Below, one piece after another: positions 50,736-61,890 of a stretch of DNA of 64,000 bases (positions are counted from its first letter, which is position 1; each line of letters starts with the position of its first letter). The translations under genes were made by a program, and so were the position numbers. The DNA is taken from contig CM044956.1 in NCBI GenBank assembly GCA_024516035.1, forward strand, positions 5,330,222 through 5,394,221, given 5' to 3'. This DNA comes from Bactericera cockerelli (Eukaryota; Arthropoda; Insecta; Hemiptera; Triozidae). The notes under the pieces are model-generated. The model was not told the origin of the DNA and ran no database searches. It worked only from the letters and a program-made list of their open reading frames with translations.

Positions 50736-51057
50736 ATCCTACATTTCCACCCCGCCCCCCTAAAAAACACCCTCTCCTCCTTCTTTTGTTTTTGTTTCGT
50801 CTCCATAGAAAAGAAAATATCTCCAAAACACAAAGGCCCACTTGAAACTCCATTTTGGAAACTGATTTCCATACTTGGGTGAGAAAATTCTATGTCTTGG
50901 GGCCCCAGAGGCTTAAAAGCCTTCATTATCGAATGCTTTTAAGTCCAGGCCTTTTTCAGATTATTCAATTTTGGATGCTCCTTTTATAGTGTAGCTCTTG
51001 CGGTTTTAAATGTCCCCATCGATAGGCGTTTTTACACACTCAAGGATATATTTTTTT
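50736..51057. other. No recognised feature
   Basis: Unique DNA with a C-rich start. Confidence 0.5.
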
Positions 51058-51253
51058 TTAAATTGGGTTTAACGTCACTTTCAACTGCATGGTCATATCT
51101 CGACGGGGGTGTTATCCTCCAGGATACACACAAAACTAGCCACACTAACATCACCCAGGCTGGGTTGGGCCGGAATGCCGTCATCAGGAAGCCTTCATCC
51201 CTCTGGATGTTGCTGAACTTCGGATCCTACGAGAACTGGTGCATTTAACACGC
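51058..51253 (-). mobile_element. SINE-G copy 2 (5S-headed)
   Basis: The reverse strand gives AATGCACCAGTTCTCGTAGG and CCGAAGTTCAGCAACATCC (5S-like), then GGCCCAACCCAGCCTGGGTG and the G body up to GAAAGTGACGTTAAACCC. The 5' end of the 5S part is lost. Confidence 0.7.
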
Positions 51254-51254
51254 C

Positions 51255-51366
51255 CTCTAGGGAAATTTTAACCAATCACAGCGCGCTATAGTCAGCTAAT
51301 AGCCTGAGCGAGCTGATAATGCCAACTGAGATTAAATCTAATCCTATTTCATAATTTGGCACAATT
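51255..51366. mobile_element. MITE P right half
   Basis: TTAAATCTAATCCTATTTCA and TAATTTGGCACAATTTG match the P right end. Confidence 0.45.
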
Positions 51367-51512
51367 TGACCATCCTTATCCTATAGATAAAGAAATTTGT
51401 GTCTTCTTTTTTTCAATAATAAATCATTTGTTTTTTACTTATTTTTTGTACACAGAGGACCCATCCAAAGCCATTTTTATTTGGCCATTGTGATATACCT
51501 AAGCTTATAATA

Positions 51513-51723
51513 CAGTTCAACCTGCGTATGATAAAAAGCTAGCGTAAGAGAAATTTTCTAGCTCAAATTTACCTCTGGATAAAAATGACCTCTCTATGAC
51601 ACCTGGATATAAGAGAAAAAAAGTCCCTTGAGTTGTCTTATTTATAACTTTTGATTACCTACTTGTAAGCTATATTAGAAAGTATTTGTTTTCGGTCGGG
51701 CTTTTTTTATCCATGGTTGACTG
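51513..51723. mobile_element. pogo-like MITE with TA target duplication
   Basis: Left CAGTTCAACCTGCG after TA (51511-51512). Right end CATGGTTGACTG before TA (51724-51725). Terminal inverted repeat CAGTTCAACC/CAGTCAACC. 211 bp, non-coding; Tc1/mariner-superfamily type by ends and TA. Confidence 0.6.
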
Positions 51724-51725
51724 TA

Positions 51726-52200
51726 TTGAATTATTAATTCTAAATTTTGAAGAAAAAAAAAAAGAAAAATATTTTCCCCAAAATTCGCTTTTTCGCTCCA
51801 ATTACCTAGATGTGGACTACCTGCATACTATATAATATTACGTAGAAGTTTATATACTTAAAATATATAATTATGTAGGTACACAAATACATACTAATGT
51901 ACTAACGCGCCCGCGTTCCCCGGAAATTTATTTAATTTCCAAAGTGCTCCATCGCTTTCCCGCAAACCCATTGTTAAGTAAGTAATTAAGTTGTGCACTT
52001 CTGGCTTTCGAAATGAATAGAAACACGGTGCTTCCCCTCCTCCTCATGTCGGGGAGGTTTGTACGATTGTGCAGTGTGTGACGCCACCTCCTGTGAGCAA
52101 TTTGTTATCTCGAATGAACTGTCATGGAGGCAGAAGTGGGTGTATGTATCAGAAAGGTAATGAATAGATTATAATAAAGTATTATTAGACTATTTATAGT
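51726..52200. other. No recognised feature
   Basis: AT-rich, with a GC-richer part at 52020-52140 without ORF. Confidence 0.5.
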
Positions 52201-53555
52201 AATATAATAATAATAATAATAATAGGCAGTTAATAGCCTAGCAGTACCAGTTATTGATTACACATTTGCAATTATTAATTGGACTCAAGAAGAAATACGC
52301 AAGTTCGATACCCAGACAAGGAAACTGCTAAATAGTCATCATATGTTACATCCCAGATCAAATGTACTAAGAATTTACTTGCCTAGGTCTGATGGTGGAA
52401 GAGGATTGAGAAATGTTGAGAACAGCTACAAAATATCAATCCTAAGATTTGCAAAATACATTGAGGAGAAAAGTAAAAGAGATGATTTGATAAAAAATAT
52501 TCACAATTACATGACCAACAACAACACTCTGAATGTTCTAAAACAAGCTGAAAAAATCCAACAAAATTTAAACATTGAACCTTATGTTGGCATAACTTCA
52601 TCATGTAACTACCTATCAAAATACAGAAATCATGTTAAAAATAAAATGAATAAAAAATCAGAAGAAGAATGGAAAAATAAACCTTTACATGGCCAGTTTA
52701 TTAGACACATTGAAAATAATACCAACATCGATAGACAAAAAACATTTGACTGGATTAAATTGGGAAAATTGAAACCTGAAACTGAAGCATACATCATATC
52801 AGCCCAGGATCAATCACTAAGAACAAAATATTATGATAAACACATTTTAAAAATAACGAATGATGATCGCTGTAGGCTATGCAAATCTCAACCCGAACAC
52901 ATCACACATATTGTAAGTGGTTGCGAAATATTAGCCAAACATGAATACCTGATTCGTCATAATAAGGTTTGCACTTATATACATTTCAACATCTGTAAAC
53001 ATTACGATGTACCTGGCATCCCTGATAAATGGTACAAGCATCAACCCGAACCGGTCACGAAATGTGAAGGCGTAGTTATCCTATATGATCTACAAATAAG
53101 AACAGATAGAACCATCAACTGTAATAAACCGGACATAGTTATTAAAAACGAAAAAGAAAAGACATGTTTAGTAATTGACGTAGCTGTACCTGCCGACAAC
53201 AATGTGGTTAAAAAAGAAGCGGAAAAAATACTAAAATACAAGGACATCTCAATAGAAATTCAAAGAATGTGGGGAATGAGGTGCACTGTAATTCCAGTAA
53301 TCATTGGAGCTCTTGGTTACGTGCCATTATCATTGGAGGAAAATCTGAAGAAGATCCCTGGAATTTTCAACCTGTCCGAAGTTCAATCCTGTGTCATTCT
53401 GGGGACGGCGCATATCCTGCGAAAATTTGGAGTTTGAATTTGAATGCAATCTCACATGTTAACGTCTAAGGAATATGGTTTATTCCAGATGTTAATGTAT
53501 CTTATGTACGGATAAAAAAATATATATCTTGATTTGTGTGCCATAATAATAATAA
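52201..53555 (+). mobile_element. Dong/R4-type LINE, 5'-truncated, inside a TAA microsatellite
   Basis: (AAT)n at 52201-52224 lies directly upstream and (ATA)n at 53543-53555 directly downstream of the element. Sequence between encodes the C-terminal part of an R4-clade LINE plus about 100 bp of 3' UTR. Bombyx Dong is known to lie in TAA repeats, and this arrangement is the same. Confidence 0.8.
52226..53437 (+). pseudogene. C-terminal fragment of a LINE protein with restriction-like endonuclease
   Basis: 404 codons stay open after the stop at 52223-52225. The ATG at 52343 is internal, because the conserved AVPVIDYTFAIINWTQEE lies upstream in the same frame. Counting from that ATG, a zinc knuckle C-X2-C-X8-H-X4-C (CRLCKSQPEHITHIVSGC) lies at about 176-193. 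It is followed by the restriction-like endonuclease core: KPDIV (about 262-266) and VIDVAVP (about 277-283), that is PD-X14-D. This order, knuckle then PD-(D/E)XK nuclease, is characteristic of R2/R4/Dong/NeSL-type LINEs, which cut specific target sites. The reverse transcriptase is missing through 5' truncation. The remaining frame is intact to the stop. Confidence 0.85.
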
Positions 53556-54017
53556 AGAATTTATTTGTTTCTCTTATATACATGTAAAATTCTAATTTTC
53601 CCTCTAAGTACTTAGAGTACTTTTAGGGAATGGTTACTTCATATATTTTCTTCTTCTTCTTTTCTTTTTCTTCTTCTTCTTTGTATGTGTTTAGATAATC
53701 TTTTTTTGTTTTTTTTTTTTTTTTTTTTTTTACTTTCTTTTCTTTTTTTTCTATTTTTCAATTATTATATTTCATTGTTGTTTTTCGAGTAAAATATTTG
53801 GATTTCTTTCTTCATGGCTCTCTTGTTTTCAATGTTTCTTAAATTTTCTGGTAGCTATATAACTAAAGGTATATAGTTCTTGGTTATGAATTCAAAAGAG
53901 TTTTGCCAATTCATATCCACAGAAATTTGTATGAAGAGCAAACAATAAATAATTCTTAAAAACATTCAGTTACAGTTAAAATCAAAAAAACACATAAATT
54001 AAGGAAAAATTGTTTCT
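53556..54017. other. T-rich DNA
   Basis: (CTT)n near 53650-53680 and a T-run at 53708-53730. Nothing else seen. Confidence 0.5.
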
Positions 54018-54345
54018 TTTTACTCCCTCCCTCCCTCTATATTTATTTGTCTCTCTCCCCTTATCTCTCTCTCTCTCTTTTTCTCCCTTTCCCATTTTCT
54101 CTCTCTTTCCCTTTTTATTTATCTCTTTCTCTCCCTCTCTCTCTTTCTATCTCTCTCTCACTCTCTCTTTCTCTCCCTCTACCATTCTCTCTCTTTCCCT
54201 TTTTATTTATATATCTCTCTCTCTCTAAATCTCTATTTCTATCTCTCTTTTTCCTCTCTCTCTCTCTCTCTCTCTCTTTTCATCTCTTTCTCTCTCTCCT
54301 CTCTTTCCTCCTCGTTATCCTTCTCCCTCTCCTTCTCTTTTTGGT
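54018..54345. repeat. (CT)n polypyrimidine tract
   Basis: CTCTCT/CTTTTT with near-repeated CCATTCTCTCTCTTTCCCTT segments. Confidence 0.9.
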
Positions 54346-54573
54346 CTTATCCAAGAAATAATACATCCTGGCAAAAAGTCTAATTTCCCCTCAATTTTCC
54401 TTCTCTCTTCCTCTTCCAAACTTTTCCACACATCCTGCTCCCATTTCTTGGAATTTTTCCAATTATAAAAAAAGTAAAAAAAAAACATGTGAGTATTTTT
54501 TTTCTTTCGAGAATGCGAAAATCGATGAGACCAAAATAATTGTGAAGAAATAGATTTTTTTAATAATACATTT

Positions 54574-54722
54574 TAGTGGAAGGAAATCACCAGGCGAGGC
54601 TCAAAACATTTTCTACCACCTAACCCTGAGAGTCTTATTATCTTGTGGTCACAAACTCAAATAAATACGAGATATTCATGCATTGGGTGGGATTCGAACC
54701 AATGGATTCCTACTTTACAACC
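54574..54722 (-). mobile_element. SINE-E copy 5
   Basis: AAATCACCAGGCGAGGCTCA, ACCTAACCCTGAGAGTCTTA and B-box GGATTCGAACC (reverse). The head is truncated after the B-box. Confidence 0.75.
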
Positions 54723-54767
54723 ATATAATATGGTAAGAATGAGATTGCACAATACCGAACCCAAGTA

Positions 54768-54946
54768 TGTTCGGCCCTAATTGCCCCGGAACCGCTTTCG
54801 CATTAATTCACGGGCCTTTACCTTTACGCCCATGCCATTCCGCAAACGGAAAAACTCGTTCAGAATTTTCCGCTCTAGCCCGTTTTCGATCCCGCAACCT
54901 CCGGGTCAGCAACCGATGCTCTAAACCACTGAGCCACAGAGGTTGA
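54768..54946 (-). mobile_element. SINE-D copy 3
   Basis: GGAACCGCTTTCGCATTAAT, GGAAAAACTCGTTCAGAATT and head AACCACTGAGCCACAGAGG (reverse). Confidence 0.8.
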
Positions 54947-55087
54947 CTGAATTAGAAAAACAAAAGCCCCATTTGAACAACCCTTCATGTGAACACAACA
55001 ATTTTACGTAATGAAGAAAGAAAAAAAAAAAAAAAAAAAAAAATTGGAGCACTTCCGAATTCTAATATTAGAAATCTATCGGAATTA

Positions 55088-55252
55088 GTTTTAAAAAAAA
55101 GTTATCATATTTGTGTTCATCACGACGTGATATCACAACTACTCAAACTCGCTTTACTAAATCTACGCTGAAACCGGGACTTGAACCACCGACCTCCAGG
55201 TTACAAGTCCGCCGCCTTATCGATCAAGCATCAAGCTACTGAGGTCGGTATT
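55088..55252 (-). mobile_element. SINE-A copy 13, full length, with TSD
   Basis: Flanked by the 11-bp TSD TATCGGAATTA (55077-55087 and 55253-55263). Head, B-box GGACTTGAACC (reverse), body and A-rich tail are intact. CATCAAG is duplicated in the A-box region. Confidence 0.9.
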
Positions 55253-55500
55253 TATCGGAATTAATATGCATACGGTAGAAAAGTTTTAGCCCTTTCTATG
55301 TCTTCAATTTTTTATGTCACCAACATGAGATTCTTGGCAGCTTCGATGCAGAATTTTAATAAAATTTATTTACAACAAGAGTTTTCGCTGCATTGCGATG
55401 CAGATTTCATGATATTGGCGAGGTTAAAATTTGACCCGCAATAATAAATTCATTGAATGCATTTATTGAATTTAGAAATGTTCAGGATGTTAGAAGTGTT

Positions 55501-56236
55501 AGATAGATAGATAGATAGATAAATTTTATTTGTAATAAAATCAAATTTTGTTACAATGGTTGGCATTAAGACTATGAATAATTTCAAATGAGCTTAAAAA
55601 TATCTTAAATAAGAAAGAATAAAAAAGTAAATATTAAAAATAACATTATGGCCCTTGCATTTTGTTAACAAAAATATAGTAAAAACAAATTAAACTAACA
55701 AAGTTACTAAGTTACTATTCCACTCAACATAATTATTTATCATTAATTTATTCGTTTCTGATAAAAGAACGAATCCTCAAAGCTGCCTGCACATAACCAA
55801 ATATTTTACTTATATCCGATCTATTCTCTGTATTCAGGAGCGAAGTAATTTCGTTATTATGAGCTTGTAATAATGCTCTAATATAAACTTCCCTAAATTG
55901 TTCATATAAGGAACACTGTTTAAAAAAGTGATTCAAAGATTCAAGCTGCCCTAGCTCACAATTTGTACACATTTCATTCTGATCCCACTCATACATCATA
56001 CCATTTAAATATATTTTTACCACTTTTCCTGCAAGACGTAACTGTGCTATAGTCCTAAGTTTAATTATGGGCATATTATTTAGAAGGTATGGGGATGGAA
56101 ATGCTACTCCAGGTTGATAGGTAGCCAACTGAAGTTTTAAATTATTTAAATGTCCTCCATAACTAGAGACCTGTAAGCTTTCCCAGTCATCATTAATTAG
56201 TTCATTATAGAATGTGCTATAGATATCTAACTTACG
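55501..56236 (-). mobile_element. Young 5'-truncated LINE with 17-bp TSD
   Basis: 736-bp insertion between perfect TSDs AGGATGTTAGAAGTGTT (55484-55500 and 56237-56253). On the minus strand it ends in a (TATC)n tail. The clade is not certain; a CR1/Jockey/I-type element is likely. Confidence 0.9.
55745..56236 (-). pseudogene. C-terminal end of a LINE ORF2 protein
   Basis: The frame is open from the truncation point to the stop, about 163 codons, including the upstream part FYNELINDDWESLQVSSYGG. It carries the zinc-knuckle ending typical of many LINE ORF2 proteins: LRTIAQLRLAGK, then CTNCELGQLESLNHFFKQC (C-X2-C-X9-H-X4-C). No reverse-transcriptase motif remains. The undamaged frame agrees with a recent insertion. 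There is no true start codon, since the 5' end is truncated. Confidence 0.75.
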
Positions 56237-56297
56237 AGGATGTTAGAAGTGTTTTTTTTATTATTATTTTTAAGGTTTGTGTGCATGTGTCTGTGTT

Positions 56298-56322
56298 TTT
56301 TTTTTTTTTTTTTTTTTTTTTT
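56298..56322. repeat. Poly(T) run
   Basis: About 25 T in a row. Confidence 0.9.
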
Positions 56323-56365
56323 CTAAATGAATTAACATATTTTTAAATCCAAGAATAACTGAAAC

Positions 56366-56445
56366 AGCAGAGCAGAAGAATGCGGCACACTGCCCACGAC
56401 ACATGTCGCATGCATTTGGCTTCTGAATGGCTCCGCTATTCAGTT
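56366..56445 (+). repeat. Low-copy repeat X, copy 1
   Basis: CAGAGCAGAAGAATGCGGCA, CACGACACATGTCGCATGC and TTGGCTTCTGAATGG match 62640-62712 in reverse. Unclassified. The rest of 56323-56680 shows nothing else. Confidence 0.55.
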
Positions 56446-56680
56446 GATCTTGGCTTACAAATATAAATTTCCAGTGTTTTCGCAGATTTGGCTGTTAAAT
56501 TTTTTTTTTACATTAAATGAAACATTTAAAAAAAAGTATAATTATAAGATTCTTATTTGGAAAGTCATTGACGCATGTCTGAAATTTTGTTGCATCCTTA
56601 ACAACATTTTTTTTTTTCAAACTATGTAGGTTGTGATAACTTGATAATTAACTGACAACAAAAATTGAGTAACCTTTTTT

Positions 56681-56922
56681 CGAACGTTGCCTTCAACTGG
56701 TTAATCTAACACGATGGGGGTTTCACCCTCTATTTGCTAGAAACTCACAAACCAGCTACTCCAATTAATCTCACCCAGCCTGATTGGGGCCAGAAGCATC
56801 ACGAGGGTTCAAATTTGAATAATCACACATCCTAGTCCTAGTCTTGCTGAACGTTGCTTAACTTCAGTGACTGAATGATATCTGGTGTATTCAATGTGCC
56901 ATCGACGCTGGCCAGGATTAAC
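56681..56922 (-). mobile_element. SINE-G copy 3 (5S-headed), near complete
   Basis: On the minus strand: GATGGCACATTGAATACACC, TCACTGAAGTTAAGCAACGT (5S-like), GGACTAGGATGTGTGAT, then body CCCAATCAGGCTGGGTGAGA, GCTGGTTTGTGAGTTTCTAG and GAGGGTGAAACCCCC. Order and spacing follow 5S rRNA through the internal promoter. Confidence 0.8.
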
Positions 56923-56987
56923 ATTTTGTAACGTACAAAATTCTGAAGCTACTATCTTACAAAGGGCACAGTATGCACTAAGATAAG

Positions 56988-57137
56988 TTAAGTTAAGTTA
57001 TCATATTTGTGTAAATCACAATCTTGATGTCACATTTACTCAAACGCGCTCTACTAAATCTACGCTGAAACCGGGACTTGAACCACCAACCTCCAGGTTA
57101 CAAGTCCGCCGCCTTATCGATCAAGCTACTGAGGTCA
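56988..57137 (-). mobile_element. SINE-A copy 14, full length
   Basis: Intact head and body; the 3' tail is a short (TAACT)n array in element orientation (AAGTTAAGTTAAGTTATC on the plus strand). No clear TSD. Confidence 0.85.
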
Positions 57138-57443
57138 GTCCCTTATCTTGTAGTAAAGAAAGTATTGTATTCGTCGAAAATTTGTTTCACATTTCTGGAC
57201 GAATCATAACCTCAGGATACCAAAAAATGATTTTCAGCCATTGCTCCGTGCATCCGTCTGTGTGTGCTAATACTGAGGTTGGTACACGGTATTCACTAAT
57301 TGAAAAATACCTGCTCCAAAACCCAGCCATCTTACAAAGGAATATGAATTATTTCTATATTCAACCGTAAAAAAAATCCACCCCGCTCAACTATTATTGT
57401 GTACACGAAAGTTCAAGTCTGGTCTCCTGCATAATTTAGCAAG

Positions 57444-57608
57444 ATGGCCGCCCCGGAGAGGAAATGGCTTCACAATGTGAAAACACGGAAGACCCGACCT
57501 CCGCCCAAACCTCCAGGTAGAGAATTTCATTACAAGTTCTCCCCCCGCGTGGAGATAATGTTCTGGAGCAATCCTCGGGGACCGGAGAAAATGGAGCAGG
57601 AGGAATAA
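57444..57608 (+). CDS. Small ORF (54 codons) in a GC-rich island, possible first exon
   Basis: ATG in a good context (GCAAGATGGCC) opens a 54-codon frame, MAAPERKWLHNV..., rich in Arg/Lys/Pro. About 170 bp here are clearly GC-rich within AT-rich DNA. CCAGGTAGAG at about 57510 fits a splice donor, so only the first 23 codons might be exon. GCAAGATGGCCGCC also resembles a YY1-type initiator element. No domain recognised, no downstream exon identified. It may be chance or a piece of an unknown repeat. Confidence 0.25.
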   Translation: MAAPERKWLHNVKTRKTRPPPKPPGREFHYKFSPRVEIMFWSNPRGPEKMEQEE

Positions 57609-58931
57609 CGAAAAAAAGATGAGTTTCAAATTTCAATCATTTTTGCCCTTTTCTTCTTACTTACAGACTGGTTTGCTCAAAAAGAGTCAGGACAAGCTTA
57701 CTCTCCAACTTCCCATATCAGACTTATTCTTCTTCTTATTGTTTTTATTATTATCATTATTACTATCATTATTACTCGTATAAATGTTTTTATTATTATG
57801 ATTATTATTAATATTCTTACTTTCCAAATTCTCATTTCAGACTTGTTTTTATTATTATTACCTTGACACACAGAGAAAAGAGATATGAATTTGATCCTGC
57901 ACAAAGAAAGGGTAAATTTTGCTCTAACATGGGTACAGATGCTTACAAGAGAGAACCTTTGAAAGCTCACATGCTTAGTGATCTTCTACTGTTCTACATT
58001 CTGTGAAGTTCGAATTTCAAACGCAGATTCCCACTGCAGTATCATATCGCCATTCCGCAATTTTTACCTGGTAATGATCATTTTTTTGCGCACAAAAAAT
58101 GCGACCGAGGGCTTGGTAAACCGAGACTAAAAGCGTTTAACCGAAAGCTCTTTGTGTCCAAACACACAAACAAATAATTGCGGGGGTTTCGCAAACAGAG
58201 AGCTTTTTTTTCTCGAGAAAAAGTTTTTCTGTGTGTGGCAATTTTGGCATTTAATAAATAACTCTAACATCAGCGGGAAACGTATTATTTAATTTTCGAA
58301 TACTTTTGTTTGCGTTGAACTTTTTAACTTTTATTTTTGTTAAGGACAACGCGGTCCGAACTTGTTTGCGCCGGGTCCAAACGGATAGGAGTGTTCAAAT
58401 AAAATAAAAATAAAGTTCTGCGAACCCTTAGAAAGCCCAACGGATTGAAATCCTTTGTAACATAACTTTTATTATATAAAAAATGAAAAAAATAATAATA
58501 AAAAACAGAAAATATGTACTAAAGGCAAGTACAAACACGTTTTCAAACGCTTCGGGCCAGGTATTATTATTTCAAAGCTTGGCTACCCTGACACACCTGT
58601 AAAATTCCTGCGTTATTTCATTACCAACTGAACAATAATTAGAAAAACGAGCTTTATCCCTCCGTCCGTGTTACCCCTCTGCTTCCTATGTTTCCTCGTT
58701 TTTTATCAATTAAAACCAACAGAAAAATAATTAAAAAAATATTTCCAGATGGGGATGAGAGGGATTTTGTTTTTTTTTATGGGAATAAATTAGAGCAGAT
58801 GTTTTCTCGGCTAGACAGATGTCCGGCCTACGCTTGTAAGATGACACTTTTTTAACGTAGAAGGCCTGAAAATACAGGTAACTGAATAATATAATTATGT
58901 AGATTTCCCTTGCCTTTATCCCATATTAGCT
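57609..58931. other. No recognised feature
   Basis: About 1.3 kb. (ATT)n-rich DNA at 57735-57860, and a part with mixed composition at 58020-58440. No known repeat. Confidence 0.5.
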
Positions 58932-59212
58932 TATGTTGCTATTAGGGTTAGTTAGCATTGTCAACCTCATGGTTGAGGTTGGTAGGGTGGAGCACGTTTT
59001 TTGCGGCTGGATGACCTTACTAACGCCAACGATTCTATTTTGTTTTAACGTCCTGATCAGAAAAGGGTTGTTACCCCCTATTCGCTGGGAAACATAACAG
59101 CTACCTACATTAACCTCACCTGGGTAGAACCGGCAATGCCAGCCTCACGTGTTTGGAGGGAACAGAATTATCTTCGAAAAATATGCCCCAACCAGGAATC
59201 AAACTCGGGATC
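58932..59212 (-). mobile_element. SINE-F copy 4, tail type beta, diverged
   Basis: CAACCTCATGGTTGAGGTTG, TTGCGGCTGGATGACCTTAC (beta tail), TTCGCTGGGAAACATAACAG, CTCACGTGTTTGGAGGGAAC and part of the head. No TSD seen. Confidence 0.75.
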
Positions 59213-60099
59213 AATTTTACCCCCAGGCCGCGCGCCAAAAAGCTAATTTCTTATTTTTGCCATAACTTTTTTTCTATACATGATTTGCGATGGCTGCAGA
59301 TACCATTTTGAAGCTCAAAATTCACGCTTTTTATTCATCTGTTCAAATTACACTAACTGGGAAGCATATAAAAGAGACATCGATTGAAGCATGAGGAGTC
59401 CTCACATAATTATGAGAGACAGCAACCAAATATGAAAGTTACCGTCTCTCACATATGAGAGACGCGGAACGGAATGTGTTACAAGAGAAGATGATGATTA
59501 TAATTATATTATGCAAATAAATATATTTCAAGTATTTGTTGAAAAATAAAAATAATATGCATTGTAGCAAAATCATAACTTACCCTTGCATTAAAGAAGA
59601 CACAAAGGTAAATTTAAAATTAATAAATACATTGTGTCAAAAATGTTTACCTAACATTTTCTCTCGTGACAAAAACTTTAGCCCTCCACATTACCTATTT
59701 GTGAAAGGAAATCCATACTAAATTACAAAAAAAAGCTTTCTAAGTGAAAGGAAAAACATGGGAATAACAGAAAAACCGAAAACCTTCTCACTCGTAAATA
59801 ATCCAGCCTAAAAGCTCTGCCCATATTTTAACATGAAAACCTATAACATTAAATAATACCATTGGATAGAAAAAAAATGCTGGTACAATATTTTTGGGAG
59901 AAAAAATTACAAAGTTTTTCAATTTACTTGCGCTTAATTTTTTTTATCCCTTCGAAAGTTTAAAATTTTGTTTTTTAATTAAACGCAAACATAATATAAG
60001 TAAGTGCTATCTTCTATTGCCTTCTCTCTATTTCTCTCTCACTCCATTTCCTACTTGGCGACTTTTAAAATTTCCAAGACAAGATTCATTCAACCAAAT
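59213..60099. other. No recognised feature except a short hairpin
   Basis: GTCTCTCA/TGAGAGAC around CATA (59444-59463) and another GAGAGAC close by. Otherwise AT-rich. Confidence 0.45.
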
Positions 60100-60250
60100 A
60101 TAAGTTATCATATTTGTGTTACAGTAGAATCCCGCTAACTCGAAATTCAAGGCACTGGTACCTTATTTCGAGTTATCGAGAGTTTCGAGAAACCGGGATT
60201 TTGACTTATAGGGAGAGTATAAATGAGAATTCAAGATAACGGGAGTGAAA
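60100..60250. mobile_element. SINE-A tail scrap and pogo/Tigger-like left end
   Basis: AAGTTATCATATTTGTGTTA is the SINE-A tail. It is followed by TA and CAGTAGAATCCCGCTAACTC, the typical pogo/Tigger terminal repeat, with inner repeats of TCGAGTTATCGAG. The right end is not found. Confidence 0.55.
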
Positions 60251-60446
60251 AATACATATGTACATTATTTTGTTCATGTACTTTTACAAAGAAAGTAAGT
60301 TCCACCAACATGACATCACACTCATGGACACGGAAAGTAAGTCAGCAAGTACAAATTCTCACTTGTTTTGACTGAGCTGACTGACGATAGTTATATTAGT
60401 AAAAGTAAAAATAATAATAAATTGTACCGTCTATTCAGTCATACTG

Positions 60447-60712
60447 TTTATAAACAGAGAGTAGACCAGCAGTCTGGCCGGGGGTCTATAAACAGGAAGT
60501 AGATTAGCAGTCTGGCCGGGGGACTATAAACAGGGAGTAGACCAGCAGTCTGGCCGGAGGACTATAAACAGGGAGTAGACCAGCATTGGCTTGATTCTGG
60601 GGGCCCTTGTCAATTATTAGCCTCCTTGTAAAGACAGTGGTAGAAGTGCTGAGTCATTCCTCTACTGTCTAGCTATCATCGTTCACGATGACGCCACCCT
60701 AGGATGATAATT
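60447..60712 (-). mobile_element. Retroposon M, copy 7
   Basis: About four 38-bp units (AGTAGACCAGCAGTCTGGCC), then GGGCCCTTGTCAATTATTAG, ATCGTTCACGATGACGCCAC. Confidence 0.85.
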
Positions 60713-61019
60713 CAGGCATGTCTCTTTTCGGCGACATTTCTCACTTCAAACACCATCTTCAACTCTTATTGTTTCCTCTCGTTTTTGTTTGACTTTGAAA
60801 TCAATACTTGAACACTGCAGTGCTTATCAAAACACCCCTCTCTCCACAACACTTCCTCCAATGTTTAATATCGCCCTCTTTTCCCACAACACTTCCTGTA
60901 ATATTTACACTCAGTGAAAAGGAAAAGTATTTGCTGTCTGTTTTTGCTCCTTATGAATGTTTCAAATACAGAGTGTTCAAATACCTAGCTTACGTACAGG
61001 GTGTATCCTTTTCAAATTG
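60713..61019. other. No recognised feature
   Basis: ACGTACAGGGTGTATCC at 60993 contains the TACAGGGTG core seen in the satellite and the BEL LTR. Nothing else. Confidence 0.45.
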
Positions 61020-61031
61020 GGCCATATTATT

Positions 61032-61225
61032 GTCTGTCCCGGTAGCTCAGTGGTAAAGACGGCACTCTATGAATCCAGAGATTCTAGAAATCTCGGGTTC
61101 GAAACCCAGCCGGGGCATGACAAGTTATCCTCCCCTTTGGAATTTTTACCACAAAATAATATGTCTTGGGCTTACTGCTGGAATAATTATAGGACTTAAT
61201 TGTCCTAATCGGGTAGTATAAATAA
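61032..61225 (+). mobile_element. SINE-B copy 4, full length, with perfect TSD
   Basis: Flanked by 12-bp TSD GGCCATATTATT (61020-61031 and 61226-61237). Complete head (GTCCCGGTAGCTCAGTGG, GGTTCGAAACC), body ATGACAAGTTATCCTCCCC and end CTAATCGGGTAGTATAAATA. Confidence 0.93.
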
Positions 61226-61374
61226 GGCCATATTATTTTTATGAGAATTTTTTGAACACGATAAATACGATAATTCATTTTTTTTCTTTTTTTTTTCTTT
61301 TTTTCATACGATAATTCATGTTTATTGTCAATGACGTGGTTATAAAAAAGACGCAGTGTCCTCATAGTTCACAC

Positions 61375-61890
61375 ACTTTCTCTCTTTCTATTTCAAACTT
61401 TCTTTCACTATACCTCCTTTCTCTTTTCTCTCTCGTCTTTCCTTCTATCTCTTTTCTCTCTTGTCTTTTCTTCTCTCTTTACTCTCTCTTTCTCTTTTTC
61501 TCTCTCTTTTTATACCTCATAACTCCTTTTTCGATCTCTCTCTCTCTCTACCTCTCTCTCTTTCTCTTTCTCTAACTCTTTCTTTTCATCTCTTTTTTCT
61601 CTCTTTCTTTATTTTCACCTCTTTTCTCTATCTCTTTGTACCTCTATCTTTATTTTCACTTCTTTTCTCTATCTCTTTCTCTGTACGTACAGCTCTTTTT
61701 TTATCTCATTTTTTTCTCTCTCTAATCTTCTTATCTCTTCTCTTTTTCTTATATCTCTCTATACCCGTATACCTCCTACCTCTTTCTTTGCATCTCTTTT
61801 TTTCCTTTCCTTCTCTCTCACTATATATTCTACCTATTTCTTTTCGTCTCTTTTCTCTCTCTCTCTCTATCTCTCTCTCTTCACACACAC
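61375..61890. repeat. (CT)n polypyrimidine tract
   Basis: About 500 bp of CTCTTT/CTCTCT. The 188-codon ORF over it is Ser/Leu/Phe low complexity. Confidence 0.9.
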
